From NCBI GenBank assembly GCA_963678855.1, contig OY787448.1, positions 248,001-312,000 on the forward strand: 64,000 bases of DNA, read 5' to 3'. Shown piece after piece: positions 35,435 to 44,888 of this stretch. Numbering within the stretch: the stretch's first letter is position 1; every line of letters begins with the position of its first letter. Source of the stretch: F22 sp963678855 (lineage in GTDB: Bacteria; Bacteroidota; Bacteroidia; Bacteroidales; Bacteroidaceae). A program made the translations under genes and the position numbers. The notes beneath the pieces were generated by a model. That model was not told the DNA's origin. It saw only the letters and a list, made by a program, of their open reading frames with translations, and did no database searches.

Positions 35435-35465
35435 TTGTAAATCATATTTTTTTAGACTATATTTG
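35435..35465 (+). promoter_or_regulatory. Promoter of second LruC gene (TTG-N20-TATATTTG)
   Basis: TTG at 35435-35437 and TATATTTG at 35458-35465; the leader to 35592 is about 120 bases. Confidence 0.6.
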
Positions 35466-35591
35466 TTTTTGATCGTGGGATATAACATACAAGTACATGA
35501 CGTAAAGATACACAGCACACAGTATTCCATGTTGCTTCTTTAAATACTAACGACATTAAAGCCAATAAATACAAATATAACGTACAGAATT

Positions 35592-36953
35592 ATGAGAATG
35601 ACGAAATCTTTTATGATTGCCACATTATCTACTATGATGTTTACAGCAGGATTTGTATCTTGTTCTTCAGGTGAAATTACTGATATCTATGAAGGACCTG
35701 ATGTACAACCTACTAAAAATCCATTAAGCAGTTTACATCCGAGCAGCAGTTTCTCATGGTCCACAATGGACTATGCTACTATTAAAATCGAAGTAGATGA
35801 CCAGTTCAACAATGAATATGATTACATTGTGCATGCTTACACTGTAAACCCAACTACTAACAGCCAAGCTCTACCCATCCTATCGGGTGTAGCTCGGGGT
35901 AATGCGCCTATAACAGCAGCTATTAATTTACCATCTTATTCTGATAAATTATATATTGAAGTTATTAATCATCTTGGTGCATCTTCTGTATACTCTTATC
36001 ACGCTCCACTTGCTAATAGCAATGTTACATATCTTTGTATCAACGGAGGTACCGTACTGGGATCTACCCGTACAACTGATGCCTTTAGTTTGACCACTAC
36101 GCGAGCAGATGATGAAACGATAAATGGAGCATATGCTGCTGGATACACTATTAACTTTGAGGATCAATGGCCAGCTTTTGGAGATTATGACTTGAACGAT
36201 GTAGTGTTACGTGTCAAGAGCATTGAAACAACTCAAAATCGTCAGAATCATGTAGCAACAGCTAAATTTACTTTTGAGTTGCTTGCAGTTGGAGCTACCC
36301 ATACTCTTGGTATCGGTTTGCAATTTGATAAGATTTTGGATGCTAATATTCATAGGATAACCCACTCACTTGAAGGCATGCCTGGTTTGCGTACTACTGA
36401 TCCTGGTGCTATTCACATTCATGAGAATGGTGATTTACGAGAATATGGTCAAGGTAATGTTTTAGGAATTATTCCGCTTGCTTACGATGCACATAAGCTA
36501 TTCTTAGGAGTCGACAATTTAGTAAGTAGATCCCCACTGAATTCAAACTCTTCACGCACGAGTGGCCGAGAGTTTACTCTTGATCTAGAGTTCAATAGTC
36601 AGCATGTACTACCTGAGCATTTTAATATCTCAAATTTGAACTTTTTTATTTACCGTATCAATGACCCTTTAGCGGGTCAGGACGAGCGTATAGAGATTCA
36701 CATGAAGGGGTATGCACCTACTCGTCATGTTAGTCAGTACTATTTTAATACTGGTGACGATGCGTCTTCTAGTAATGGTTATTATTCATCAGTAAAAAAT
36801 TTCCCATGGGCTATACTTGTTAATGACATTCCTTATAGGAATGAATATATGCCATGGGGATGGCCAAACGAAAGAACTCTAGTTACTAATGTGTACCCTA
36901 CTTTTGCAGATTGGGTAAATGGCATCGGTGCTGAAGATTGGATGATGCCATAA
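35592..36953 (+). CDS. LruC domain lipoprotein 2, 453 aa
   Basis: Tandem paralogue of the previous gene: the same N-terminal SLHPSSSFSWSTMDYA and the same core FEDQWPAFGDYDLNDVVLRV, with a C-terminus FADWVNGIGAEDWMMP. The signal peptide ends FVSCSSGE. Divergence is spread over the whole length, more in the regions after the core, so the duplication is not recent. Each copy has its own promoter and leader, which suggests separate control. Confidence 0.88.
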   Translation: MRMTKSFMIATLSTMMFTAGFVSCSSGEITDIYEGPDVQPTKNPLSSLHPSSSFSWSTMDYATIKIEVDDQFNNEYDYIVHAYTVNPTTNSQALPILSGVARGNAPITAAINLPSYSDKLYIEVINHLGASSVYSYHAPLANSNVTYLCINGGTVLGSTRTTDAFSLTTTRADDETINGAYAAGYTINFEDQWPAFGDYDLNDVVLRVKSIETTQNRQNHVATAKFTFELLAVGATHTLGIGLQFDKILDANIHRITHSLEGMPGLRTTDPGAIHIHENGDLREYGQGNVLGIIPLAYDAHKLFLGVDNLVSRSPLNSNSSRTSGREFTLDLEFNSQHVLPEHFNISNLNFFIYRINDPLAGQDERIEIHMKGYAPTRHVSQYYFNTGDDASSSNGYYSSVKNFPWAILVNDIPYRNEYMPWGWPNERTLVTNVYPTFADWVNGIGAEDWMMP

Positions 36954-36984
36954 AGTCTTTAAATGATAATAGACAGATTAATAA

Positions 36985-37018
36985 AAAGAGCATGTCAAAA
37001 TTATTTGACATGCTCTTT
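36985..37018. terminator. Bidirectional terminator, 15-bp stem
   Basis: AAAGAGCATGTCAAA (36985-36999) and its exact complement (37004-37018) around ATTA, between convergent genes. Confidence 0.85.
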
Positions 37019-37041
37019 CTGCTTTAATATCTAGGATAAGA

Positions 37042-38172
37042 TTACTTCGCTAGAAGTTCTTTAACTTTTTCCTCAATCTTACCCATATCATGCAGACCGC
37101 GTGCAGCAATCTTACCTTCTTTGTCGACAATCACCATAAATGGAATAGAGTTGAAGTTATAGACAGGACGTGCAGCACAATCCCAATACTTCAAGTCAGA
37201 CATTTGTGGCCATGTCATATTCAACTTCTTAGTTGTTTCGTGCCATGCTTTTTCAGACTTAGGGCTATCTAGTGATACACCTACAATCTCAAAACCTTTG
37301 CGCTTATACTTTTTGTAGATCTTTACAAGACCTGGCATAGCGCGACGACAAGGACCGCACCAGCTTGCCCAGAAGTCGATAATTGTAACTTGACCTGGCT
37401 TTACAAAATCAGATAGTTTCACAGCATTACCTTTCATATCCTTCATTTCGAAATCTACATATGGTTGGCCTACTGCTGTTTTACGAGCTAGTTCTGCTGC
37501 TTCTTTAATCTTTGCAATATCTTCTGATGTTTGCTCATCAGCAGGCAACAAAGGAATTGCTACCAACAGCTCATCTGGAGTCATCGCTTTACGCTTAGCA
37601 ATTTGCTTAAGATACATACCTCCTAAGACATCACCACTGTGTGCAGCAAAGTTGTCTTTTAGATATTGATTGGCTGCATCTATCTCTTTGTCGTAAAGAT
37701 CAGAGATACTATCACGCTTAGCTTGTACGTCTTCTTCCTTAGGATCAAGTGCACGATATGAAGAGATAATATTTGACACCTTCTCATTCACTTTAATCGT
37801 CATCTCACGGTCTTTCTCTAGTTGAATGTTTAATTCACCCCCAACACGAGACACCTTGCTCTCATCAGGACTTACAACAACAATAGCAGTTTGATTTGGT
37901 TCAATAACAACAGGCAATGGAGCCAGGTCTGACTGTTCAGCTGAAGTTACAAAAACTAACTTAGGAGTATCAATCACTGTTTTAAATGTAAAGTGATTGT
38001 TGATTACAGGAATAGTATCTACTTCTCCATCATTGCCCTTTACAATAATTGAAGTTACACCTAGAGAATCTTCTGCGACGAAATCCCCTTCTAATGTGGC
38101 TTGATTTTTAGGCGTACAGCTAGCGAAGGCTAATACCATTGCAGCTGCTACCCACAATCCATTTGTTTTCAT
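37042..38172 (-). CDS. Thioredoxin-like (TlpA/ResA) lipoprotein with DUF4369
   Basis: A lipoprotein signal ends FASC (about residue 19). The N-terminal DUF4369-like beta domain (about 25-130) is followed by a helical spacer and a TlpA-type thioredoxin domain with GQVTIIDFWASWCGPCRRAM (CxxC at about 271-274) and NFNSIPFMVIVDKEGKI (cis-Pro loop). It acts outside the cytosol in thiol-disulfide exchange. Its target is unknown. It follows the C69 peptidase by 30 bases on the same strand, probably one transcript. Confidence 0.9.
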   Translation of the reverse strand: MKTNGLWVAAAMVLAFASCTPKNQATLEGDFVAEDSLGVTSIIVKGNDGEVDTIPVINNHFTFKTVIDTPKLVFVTSAEQSDLAPLPVVIEPNQTAIVVVSPDESKVSRVGGELNIQLEKDREMTIKVNEKVSNIISSYRALDPKEEDVQAKRDSISDLYDKEIDAANQYLKDNFAAHSGDVLGGMYLKQIAKRKAMTPDELLVAIPLLPADEQTSEDIAKIKEAAELARKTAVGQPYVDFEMKDMKGNAVKLSDFVKPGQVTIIDFWASWCGPCRRAMPGLVKIYKKYKRKGFEIVGVSLDSPKSEKAWHETTKKLNMTWPQMSDLKYWDCAARPVYNFNSIPFMVIVDKEGKIAARGLHDMGKIEEKVKELLAK

Positions 38173-38202
38173 AATTCTGAGTTTAAATAATTAGGTTTTA
38201 TG

Positions 38203-39861
38203 TTATTTGGCTTCTTCTTTCTTTTCTGGGACCAAGTAACGGTCACCTGTCACTTTCACATAGTCTTTCAAGAATGATTCTGCATAACCAGGACGAACTG
38301 GTGCTGCAGGACGACCATACTTGTTATATTTAAAGTTGCCAGTACTATCAGTCGGTTGTACGACTAGGTCATTGTATTTCACAATCATCTTAGTACCTAG
38401 TTTAGTCCACTCTTCATGTGTAGCACTTGCCATCTGACCTGTGTACTTTGTCAAGAAATCAACTGCTTGCTTAGGATCCTTTTGGAAGTAAGCAAGGGCT
38501 TGTTTTTCAATTGCATCTTGTGTAGCAGCAAATTGATCTTCTAGACCATTTTGAACAGCTCTCAAGTCATCAATCATCATGCTATATTTAGGATATACCA
38601 TGTTGGCAACCCAGTTGTACACCCAGAAGCTGCTTTCCATTGAGAAGGTAGCTAGGTCAAGGTTGTTTTCTTGGTAGCACTTAGGGATGCGATTAGTGCA
38701 ACAGTATACTGGTGTAAATACGGTCATGTTTGCATCGTCAAGACCAAACCAAAGTACACCACCAATTGGGTCAGGTAGTTCTTCACGCATCTGAGATACA
38801 AACACAAAACCTGTTTGCTGTGTTGAGATTGGACGCTCGTTGAAGTATTCTTTGCCATCTACCTCGAAATGTAGTGGAGATGGACGATATGGCATCTTCC
38901 ATGGACCTGCACCTAGATCTTCGTTGATAGCTAGAGGAGTACCTTCATAGTGGTCACGCATCATATTTTGCACGTCGCGTACAGATAGCTTGCGATCTGG
39001 TTTGATAAACAATGGCATAGGTGTTTTGTCCTTACCGTATACATAAGGAAGAAACTCTTCACCGCGCTTAGTGAATCGGTTATAGTAGCTCCATACACGT
39101 GCTTCACAGTAACGAAGAGCACCGAAATCAAGTGGTGCATAGGCTTCTGCGAAACTAAAATCCTTGTTTAAGCCTTCGAAATATCCCTTTTCGCGTGCAA
39201 AAGAGATTACATCTGGTGAGTATAGGCAGTTTTCTTTATCGTTTAGTGGGAACTGACGGATACGGCTTTGGTTTGCATGCGCTGTGATACAGTCGTCTGG
39301 CACTCTACGAGCGACCCATACTGCACCACGTACACCAGGACCTTTACCGATCATCTCCATAATCCATACTTGTGTAGGATCGGCGATAGTGAAACTCTCA
39401 CCGCTACTATAATAACCGTATTCTTCTACTAGACCAGTCATCACATCTATAGCTTCACGTGCTGTCTTACTACGTTGCAAAGCTACGTAGATAAGACTAC
39501 CATAGTCCATGATACCTGTACTATCGGCTAGTTCAGGGCGGCCACCATATGTAGTCTCAGCAATAGTCACCTGAAATTCGTTGATATTACCAACTACATT
39601 ATATGTTTGTCTAGCTTGTTTGATTTCTCCAAGATATTTACCTGTATCCCATTCATAAATTGGCATTTTAGCACCTTTAGGATAAGTAGCAGCTGGATAA
39701 TGGTATAACCAACCATACATATAGTATGAATCTGCTGCATAACTGACGATGGTACTTCCATCTGCTGATGCTTTAGGACCAACAATTAAGTTGGTACATG
39801 CAAATGACTCAATTCCTAGAGCCATCACAAGACAAAGGAAGGTAGAAAAAAATCTTTTCAT
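38203..39861 (-). CDS. C69 family dipeptidase (Ntn hydrolase), exported
   Basis: A signal peptide (FFSTFLCLVMALGIESFA) is followed directly by CTNLIVGPKASADGSTIVSY. In peptidase family C69 the Cys freed at the new N-terminus is the nucleophile, so here signal cleavage itself could expose it. FTIADPTQVWIMEMIGKGPG and VPDDCITAHANQSRIRQFPL are typical. 552 residues fits secreted Bacteroidota members. It probably hydrolyses dipeptides in the periplasm for an amino-acid-fermenting lifestyle. Confidence 0.92.
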   Translation of the reverse strand: MKRFFSTFLCLVMALGIESFACTNLIVGPKASADGSTIVSYAADSYYMYGWLYHYPAATYPKGAKMPIYEWDTGKYLGEIKQARQTYNVVGNINEFQVTIAETTYGGRPELADSTGIMDYGSLIYVALQRSKTAREAIDVMTGLVEEYGYYSSGESFTIADPTQVWIMEMIGKGPGVRGAVWVARRVPDDCITAHANQSRIRQFPLNDKENCLYSPDVISFAREKGYFEGLNKDFSFAEAYAPLDFGALRYCEARVWSYYNRFTKRGEEFLPYVYGKDKTPMPLFIKPDRKLSVRDVQNMMRDHYEGTPLAINEDLGAGPWKMPYRPSPLHFEVDGKEYFNERPISTQQTGFVFVSQMREELPDPIGGVLWFGLDDANMTVFTPVYCCTNRIPKCYQENNLDLATFSMESSFWVYNWVANMVYPKYSMMIDDLRAVQNGLEDQFAATQDAIEKQALAYFQKDPKQAVDFLTKYTGQMASATHEEWTKLGTKMIVKYNDLVVQPTDSTGNFKYNKYGRPAAPVRPGYAESFLKDYVKVTGDRYLVPEKKEEAK

Positions 39862-39951
39862 TATAGTTCTTTTGGGTTACAAAATAATGCATCTTGCCTT
39901 CATTTGGCAGCGTTCTACCAACTAAGATGCTACATTAAGGCATAGTAACGA

Positions 39952-39959
39952 CAAATTTA
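39952..39959 (-). promoter_or_regulatory. -7 box TAAATTTG for the C69 gene
   Basis: TAnnTTTG on the minus strand; leader about 87 bases. Confidence 0.55.
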
Positions 39960-40140
39960 GAACTAATTTGTAGAGTTTCCAAATTTAGGTGGTAAAAGTC
40001 TGCTTCTCTAATTTGTTAAATTTGATTCAATTACTTAAACATGCCCAGAGAATATTGTTAATAAAAACAACAATAAACTAATTCATTCTGATTTATCACT
40101 AAATCCATACTGGTTTTGCTGATAATTGATTGATAATGCT

Positions 40141-40148
40141 TATATTTG
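40141..40148 (+). promoter_or_regulatory. -7 box TATATTTG for the kinase-like pair
   Basis: Exact TAnnTTTG match with TTTG about 22 bases upstream; leader about 87 bases. Confidence 0.55.
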
Positions 40149-40238
40149 GTATAAGACAAATCTCTCGGGATAGAGAACCATAATAAACTAAGACTAATTT
40201 TAGATGTTTACTGGGTGATTATCCACAATGAATAGACT

Positions 40239-41537
40239 ATGATACAAGTTCACATAACTATAATATGTATATTGCTTACATTGGCAACAATTGTCGCTTT
40301 TCAAGCATACCGCTTGAGAAAGGTGGGTGGTCTGTTACGCGAAAAAAACATATACACCTATGTGCTACATCGACTCCCATTCCCCATGTTCTTAAGAGAA
40401 GTATGTACTGGTATAGACGGACGCAACTATCTCTCAAAATATCTTTTTTACAACAAAAAGGGTAGCCAGGTACTTGGGACTAACGCCTATCAGATGATGA
40501 ACAATCTGGGGGAACAAACAGCCAAAAGATGGGCTAATAGTTTTGATCGTATTATCAACGGTGAAAAAGTAGAAGATAGAAATCATACTATATACACCAA
40601 AGAGGGAGTAAGCTTCGAAGCTCAACCCTTAATTCGTCTGGTAGAGCTCAAAGGGAAAAAGTATCTTTTGGGAACTGTCCTAAATATTTTTGAACTTCAA
40701 AACAATATACGCGAGGCAAAAATAGCAGATCAAGAAAAGGCTTCTTTTCTGAAACAAATCAGTTATGAATTGCGTACTCCCCTTAATAGTATTTTAGGTT
40801 TTTCTTTACTTCTTGCGAATGAGCACGACTCGCTTTCACTTGAAACCAAGAAAGAATATGCGGCAATCATTCTTCGTAAAAGCACACATTTAAATGTACT
40901 AATTAATGATATTTTGATGCTCGCGAATGTCGATGGACAAAATATGGCGCCGCAGATAGAGGATGGAGATATTATACCTCAACTACGTTTGCTAGAAGAC
41001 AAATTTCAAAAAGCAATCAAGCCTACTAAAGGCACTAATCTGATATTTGAATTTCCATATTGCTTTGCAATGATGCGCTATGATAAGAATGTATATCCTT
41101 ATATTATTGAGCAATTCATGAGCAATGCTACAAAATTTGCATTATCTGGAACAATTCATTCTGGAATCTACTTTGAAGGTAGCAATGAGATAATGTATTG
41201 TATCAATGAGGTAGATCGAACATTTACTGATACAGAACTTATTAACTTATTCAAGCGCTTTCACAAGGTGAATACCTTTAGTTCTGGACCAGGGCTTGGA
41301 CTAAGTATATGTAAGGCCATCACTATGGTAAAGAAAGGGTATATTGGAGTGAAACAGTATGATAACAAACTGCTGTTTTGGGCACAATTACCTGCAATGT
41401 ATGATGTAGAAGTCGAAAACGAACAACTTCTTCAAGACATATCTAAGCGACTAGCCCATAGATGGGATGGTATCTGGTTTGGAGAAGACGGTGTGGCACA
41501 AATGGGAACTCCAAGAGAATATCTAGACGAAAAGTAA
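40239..41537 (+). CDS. Histidine-kinase-like membrane protein without phospho-acceptor His (A)
   Basis: 432 residues: one N-terminal helix (about 4-23), a PAS-like region (about 40-155), a dimerisation helix with FLKQISYELRTPLNSILGFS, and a GHKL ATPase-like domain. In active kinases the motif is S-H-E-L-R-T-P; here position 176 is Tyr (codon TAT 40764-40766). The N-box survives in part (EQFMSNATKF) and the G2 box is good (GPGLGLSICKAI), but the DxGxG box is replaced by NEVDRTFTD. It is therefore likely a pseudokinase. The next gene, 21 bases on, is a second such protein. No response regulator is adjacent. Confidence 0.9.
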   Translation: MIQVHITIICILLTLATIVAFQAYRLRKVGGLLREKNIYTYVLHRLPFPMFLREVCTGIDGRNYLSKYLFYNKKGSQVLGTNAYQMMNNLGEQTAKRWANSFDRIINGEKVEDRNHTIYTKEGVSFEAQPLIRLVELKGKKYLLGTVLNIFELQNNIREAKIADQEKASFLKQISYELRTPLNSILGFSLLLANEHDSLSLETKKEYAAIILRKSTHLNVLINDILMLANVDGQNMAPQIEDGDIIPQLRLLEDKFQKAIKPTKGTNLIFEFPYCFAMMRYDKNVYPYIIEQFMSNATKFALSGTIHSGIYFEGSNEIMYCINEVDRTFTDTELINLFKRFHKVNTFSSGPGLGLSICKAITMVKKGYIGVKQYDNKLLFWAQLPAMYDVEVENEQLLQDISKRLAHRWDGIWFGEDGVAQMGTPREYLDEK

Positions 41538-41558
41538 AACGTAGTATAAATATAAACC

Positions 41559-42629
41559 ATGAGTTTAGAGATTATTGCATACTTAGTATACATCGTTGTT
41601 GCTGCAGGACTTATATGGGCTCTGTTGCACGTAACTCATATTCGGAAGGCACTACAACCGAAATGTGACAAGGCTATTATTGCTGAAAAAACAATTAAAC
41701 ATTTGCCTTACAAAACATCCTTTAAGAAAACTGAAGAGGGGGAAGAGACCAGCTATCTCAAAGGCAAATTCATGGTATTGAAAAGCAAATTCAAGTACAA
41801 GAATGACAATTATGAGATTACATCTCTAGCTGACGAATCGGAACTTGTAGATGAATGCAAGAAACTAGAAAATAGCAATGCGACTAAATCTGCTTTTGTT
41901 GCAAATATGAGTAACGAAATACGCAAGCCACTCAACGGCATCGTTGGCTACTCACAGCTCCTTATTGATGAAGAAGACTCTAATCTTTTAAAAGAATACT
42001 CAAGTGTTTTGGAGACACATTCAAACGATCTCCTAGATGTAATCAATGATGTACTGACATTGACTACTTTACAAACATCTTCTGTAGTAAATCGTGAAAA
42101 GATTGATACTGTGGAATTTTTGACAGCTATGCGTTTGTACACAATTTCATTGGTTCACAAAGCACAGAAAGACATACAAATTGTAGTCGATCATCCGTAC
42201 AAAGAAGCAGCTTATTTTGAAGATAGAGATCGTCTAGCCCAAGTTGCTCAAAATTATATCGACAATGCAATCAAGTTTTGTGAAAAAGGTGTGATTCGTA
42301 TTGGTATGGTTCATATCGAGAATAATCAAGCTGTTTTCTATGTAGCCGATGAAGGTGTTGGCATTAATGAAGATGAAGTAGAAGCTTTATTCCATAAACC
42401 AGATGAAGAACAGTTGCAAGAATCCAATCGAGGATTGGGACTTTCCATATGTCGTGAGATTATAACTAGTGCGAATGGTCAGTATGGAGCCGTCAATCGC
42501 CCTACTGGTGGCTCTGTGTTCTGGGCTTTCACTCCACTCCGATTTACTTATGTATCTCCTGATGCAAATGCAGATTGGGAAGCCATTAATGACATTATTG
42601 ATAAGCTGCCTATTAAATTGAATGATTAA
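41559..42629 (+). CDS. Histidine-kinase-like membrane protein without phospho-acceptor His (B)
   Basis: 356 residues: an N-terminal helix (about 4-24), a short unrecognised input region, the dimerisation helix FVANMSNEIRKPLNGIVGYS and a GHKL domain. The usual His is Asn at position 119 (codon AAC 41913-41915). ATP-binding motifs look intact: N-box QNYIDNAIKFC, DEGVGINEDE and RGLGLSICREI. It could thus bind ATP but not autophosphorylate on His. Co-transcribed with protein A, so the two may work as a heteromer. Confidence 0.9.
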   Translation: MSLEIIAYLVYIVVAAGLIWALLHVTHIRKALQPKCDKAIIAEKTIKHLPYKTSFKKTEEGEETSYLKGKFMVLKSKFKYKNDNYEITSLADESELVDECKKLENSNATKSAFVANMSNEIRKPLNGIVGYSQLLIDEEDSNLLKEYSSVLETHSNDLLDVINDVLTLTTLQTSSVVNREKIDTVEFLTAMRLYTISLVHKAQKDIQIVVDHPYKEAAYFEDRDRLAQVAQNYIDNAIKFCEKGVIRIGMVHIENNQAVFYVADEGVGINEDEVEALFHKPDEEQLQESNRGLGLSICREIITSANGQYGAVNRPTGGSVFWAFTPLRFTYVSPDANADWEAINDIIDKLPIKLND

Positions 42630-42657
42630 CTTTTTCTGAAATCACAGAAAAAACAGT

Positions 42658-42665
42658 TATCTTTG
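42658..42665 (+). promoter_or_regulatory. -7 box TATCTTTG for mnmE
   Basis: Exact TAnnTTTG match, 36 bases before the ATG at 42702. Confidence 0.6.
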
Positions 42666-42701
42666 CAGTCTTAAAATAGAGCATTTATTAAAAGACTCCT
42701 T

Positions 42702-44132
42702 ATGTTACATCAAGATACAATCACCGCAATTGCAACAGCTCAAGGTGGAGCTATTGGCATTGTGCGTGTTTCTGGACCAGATGCTTTTCGCATCGTCGAT
42801 TCTGTTTTTGTGACTAATCGTAAGCAAGAATCAGCTTTTTCTTTAGCTGAACAAGATGCGTATACGGTTCATTTCGGACAGATTATTCACCCAGATACAA
42901 AGGAAATTCTAGACGAAGTACTAGTATCTGTATTTAAGAACCCTCGAAGCTATACTGGTGAGGACAGTATAGAAATAGCATGTCATGGTTCAACATATAT
43001 TCTTCAACAAGTCTTACAGCTACTCATCACACAAGGTTGTCGCTTGGCACAGCCTGGTGAATTTACACAGCGTGCTTTTATGAATGGCAAAATGGACTTG
43101 AGTCAAGCGGAAGCAGTAGCCGACTTAATAGCCTCAAATAACAAGGCAACTCACCAACTGGCTATGAACCAAATGCGTGGTGGTTTCTCTACAGAGTTGC
43201 GTCGCCTACGTGACCAATTATTGCATTTCACTTCTCTTGTAGAACTTGAACTTGATTTCTCAGATCATGAGGAATTAGAATTTGCTGATAGAACAGAACT
43301 AAAAGGGCTAGCCGCTCAGCTACATACTGTCATTCAAAAACTAGCTAATTCATTCCAAGTCGGTAATGCAATCAAGCAAGGTATTCCTGTAGCTTTGATA
43401 GGACAAACCAATGCTGGTAAATCAACCCTTTTGAACGCCCTACTCCAAGATGATAAGGCCATAGTCAGTGATATCCACGGTACTACACGTGATGTTGTTG
43501 AAGATACTATCAATATCGGCGGTGTAACTTATCGCTTTATAGATACTGCTGGTCTTCGTGAAACAGAAGATACTATTGAAAAAATAGGTATCGAACGTAG
43601 TTACCAAAAAATTGATCAAGCACAAATCGTGCTTTGGATTATCGATCTACACCAAGGAATAGAGAAAGTATTGGAACTCCTTCCTAAACTAGCGTCTCAT
43701 ATGGAAGACAAATCTACTATCTTACTTTTCAATAAAGCAGATAGTCTAGATCATAGCCACATGAAACTAAAAAATGAGTTGATGAAAGCCGTATCCAAAA
43801 ATCGTGATACAGCTAAGCTACGTTCACTTACAATCAGTGCAAAGACGCAAGAAGGTATCCCTAGGCTACTAGATATGCTTCAGAAAGAAGCCAACATCCC
43901 TACTCTAAACGAGCATCAGCTTATCGTAACCAATGCACGTCACTTTGAAGCATTGACACGTGCTCTTGAAGCTATCGATCGGGTACGTGATGGCTTAGAG
44001 ATCGACATTCCAGGCGACTTATTGTCGCAAGATATTCGGGAGGCTATTTACTATCTCAACGATATTATTGGAGAGGTAACCACTGACCAAGTTCTAGGCA
44101 ATATCTTCAAGCATTTCTGTATCGGGAAGTAA
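42702..44132 (+). CDS. mnmE: tRNA modification GTPase MnmE
   Basis: With MnmG it modifies the wobble uridine of certain tRNAs (cmnm5U). The N-terminal folate-binding domain has IATAQGGAIGIVRVSGPDA and GEFTQRAFMNGKMDLSQAEA. The G domain shows GQTNAGKSTLLN (P-loop), DTAGLRETEDTIEKIG (G3 and switch II) and FNKAD (G4). The C-terminus ends in FKHFCIGK, the family hallmark. 476 residues is normal. Confidence 0.97.
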   Translation: MLHQDTITAIATAQGGAIGIVRVSGPDAFRIVDSVFVTNRKQESAFSLAEQDAYTVHFGQIIHPDTKEILDEVLVSVFKNPRSYTGEDSIEIACHGSTYILQQVLQLLITQGCRLAQPGEFTQRAFMNGKMDLSQAEAVADLIASNNKATHQLAMNQMRGGFSTELRRLRDQLLHFTSLVELELDFSDHEELEFADRTELKGLAAQLHTVIQKLANSFQVGNAIKQGIPVALIGQTNAGKSTLLNALLQDDKAIVSDIHGTTRDVVEDTINIGGVTYRFIDTAGLRETEDTIEKIGIERSYQKIDQAQIVLWIIDLHQGIEKVLELLPKLASHMEDKSTILLFNKADSLDHSHMKLKNELMKAVSKNRDTAKLRSLTISAKTQEGIPRLLDMLQKEANIPTLNEHQLIVTNARHFEALTRALEAIDRVRDGLEIDIPGDLLSQDIREAIYYLNDIIGEVTTDQVLGNIFKHFCIGK

Positions 44133-44246
44133 AGAAAATCAAGATCACAGTTATTATTAAACTTATCACACTAATGACATTTTGTAAAACAACTAGCAGT
44201 CTGCAATTAACTCAAAACAGGTATTATATCACTAAAAGCTACATAC

Positions 44247-44277
44247 TTGCATCATTAGTTTTAATATGATATATTTG
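44247..44277 (+). promoter_or_regulatory. Promoter of the second nitroreductase (TTG-N20-TATATTTG)
   Basis: TTG at 44247-44249 and TATATTTG at 44270-44277; leader about 55 bases. The rest of 44133-44336 shows nothing further. Confidence 0.65.
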
Positions 44278-44336
44278 AAGCATAAAGCTAAGTTCAGAAT
44301 ATTTGAATATAAGTATAAAACAATAAAGTAGAAATT

Positions 44337-44888
44337 ATGGATGCAATTGAATTGTTGAAAGGACGAAGAAGTGTGCGTAAGTTCAAAAAAGAGAAGGTAC
44401 AGCACGAGACGATGAAAGAAATCATCGAGCTAGCACGTTGGGCACCTTCTTGGGGTAACTTCCAAGTTGCTCGTTACACGCTTGTAGACGATGATGACTT
44501 GATTAAACAGTTTGTGACTGATGGCGTTAAAGGCTTTGTTTACAATGTGAACACACTGAAAGAAGCTCAAGGTGTAATGGTTCTTAGCTTTGTCAAAGGA
44601 AAGAGTGGTAAGCTTGATACTGATGAATATGTGACTTCAAAAGGCCATGTATGGGAAGTTTTTGATGCTGGTATCGCATGCCAACAATTTTGTCTAGCTG
44701 CTCATGCTAAAGGTGTAGGAACATGTGTAATGGGTGTTATCGACGAAGAGGGGATCTCTAAAGTCGCAGGTCTTCCTGAAAAAGAAACTGTAGCAGCTCT
44801 TATCGTATATGGTTATGAAGAGGGAGAACATGGTACACCTACTCCACGTAAAGCAGTAGAAGATATCTTACGCATAGCGGGAGAATAA
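44337..44888 (+). CDS. Nitroreductase family protein, 183 aa
   Basis: Compact nitroreductase: LKGRRSVRKFKKEKVQHETM (FMN phosphate contacts), ARWAPSWGNFQVARY, and CQQFCLAAHAKGVGTCVMGV with KETVAALIVYGYEEGE near the end. Uses FMN and NAD(P)H; natural substrate unknown. It is monocistronic with its own promoter and is not close in sequence to the nitroreductase at 30424. Confidence 0.92.
   Translation: MDAIELLKGRRSVRKFKKEKVQHETMKEIIELARWAPSWGNFQVARYTLVDDDDLIKQFVTDGVKGFVYNVNTLKEAQGVMVLSFVKGKSGKLDTDEYVTSKGHVWEVFDAGIACQQFCLAAHAKGVGTCVMGVIDEEGISKVAGLPEKETVAALIVYGYEEGEHGTPTPRKAVEDILRIAGE

Larger units (their letters stand above)
35233..35591. other. 359-bp spacer with hairpin and promoter
   Basis: Non-coding. 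Contains a 13-bp perfect stem (35270-35282 with 35310-35322), an AT-rich block and the promoter of the second LruC gene at 35435-35465. Confidence 0.6.
39862..40238. other. Divergent promoter region between C69 gene and kinase-like pair
   Basis: Non-coding and AT-rich. Holds a minus-strand box at 39952-39959 (TAAATTTG) for the C69 gene and a + strand TATATTTG at 40141-40148 for the kinase-like genes. Confidence 0.6.
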
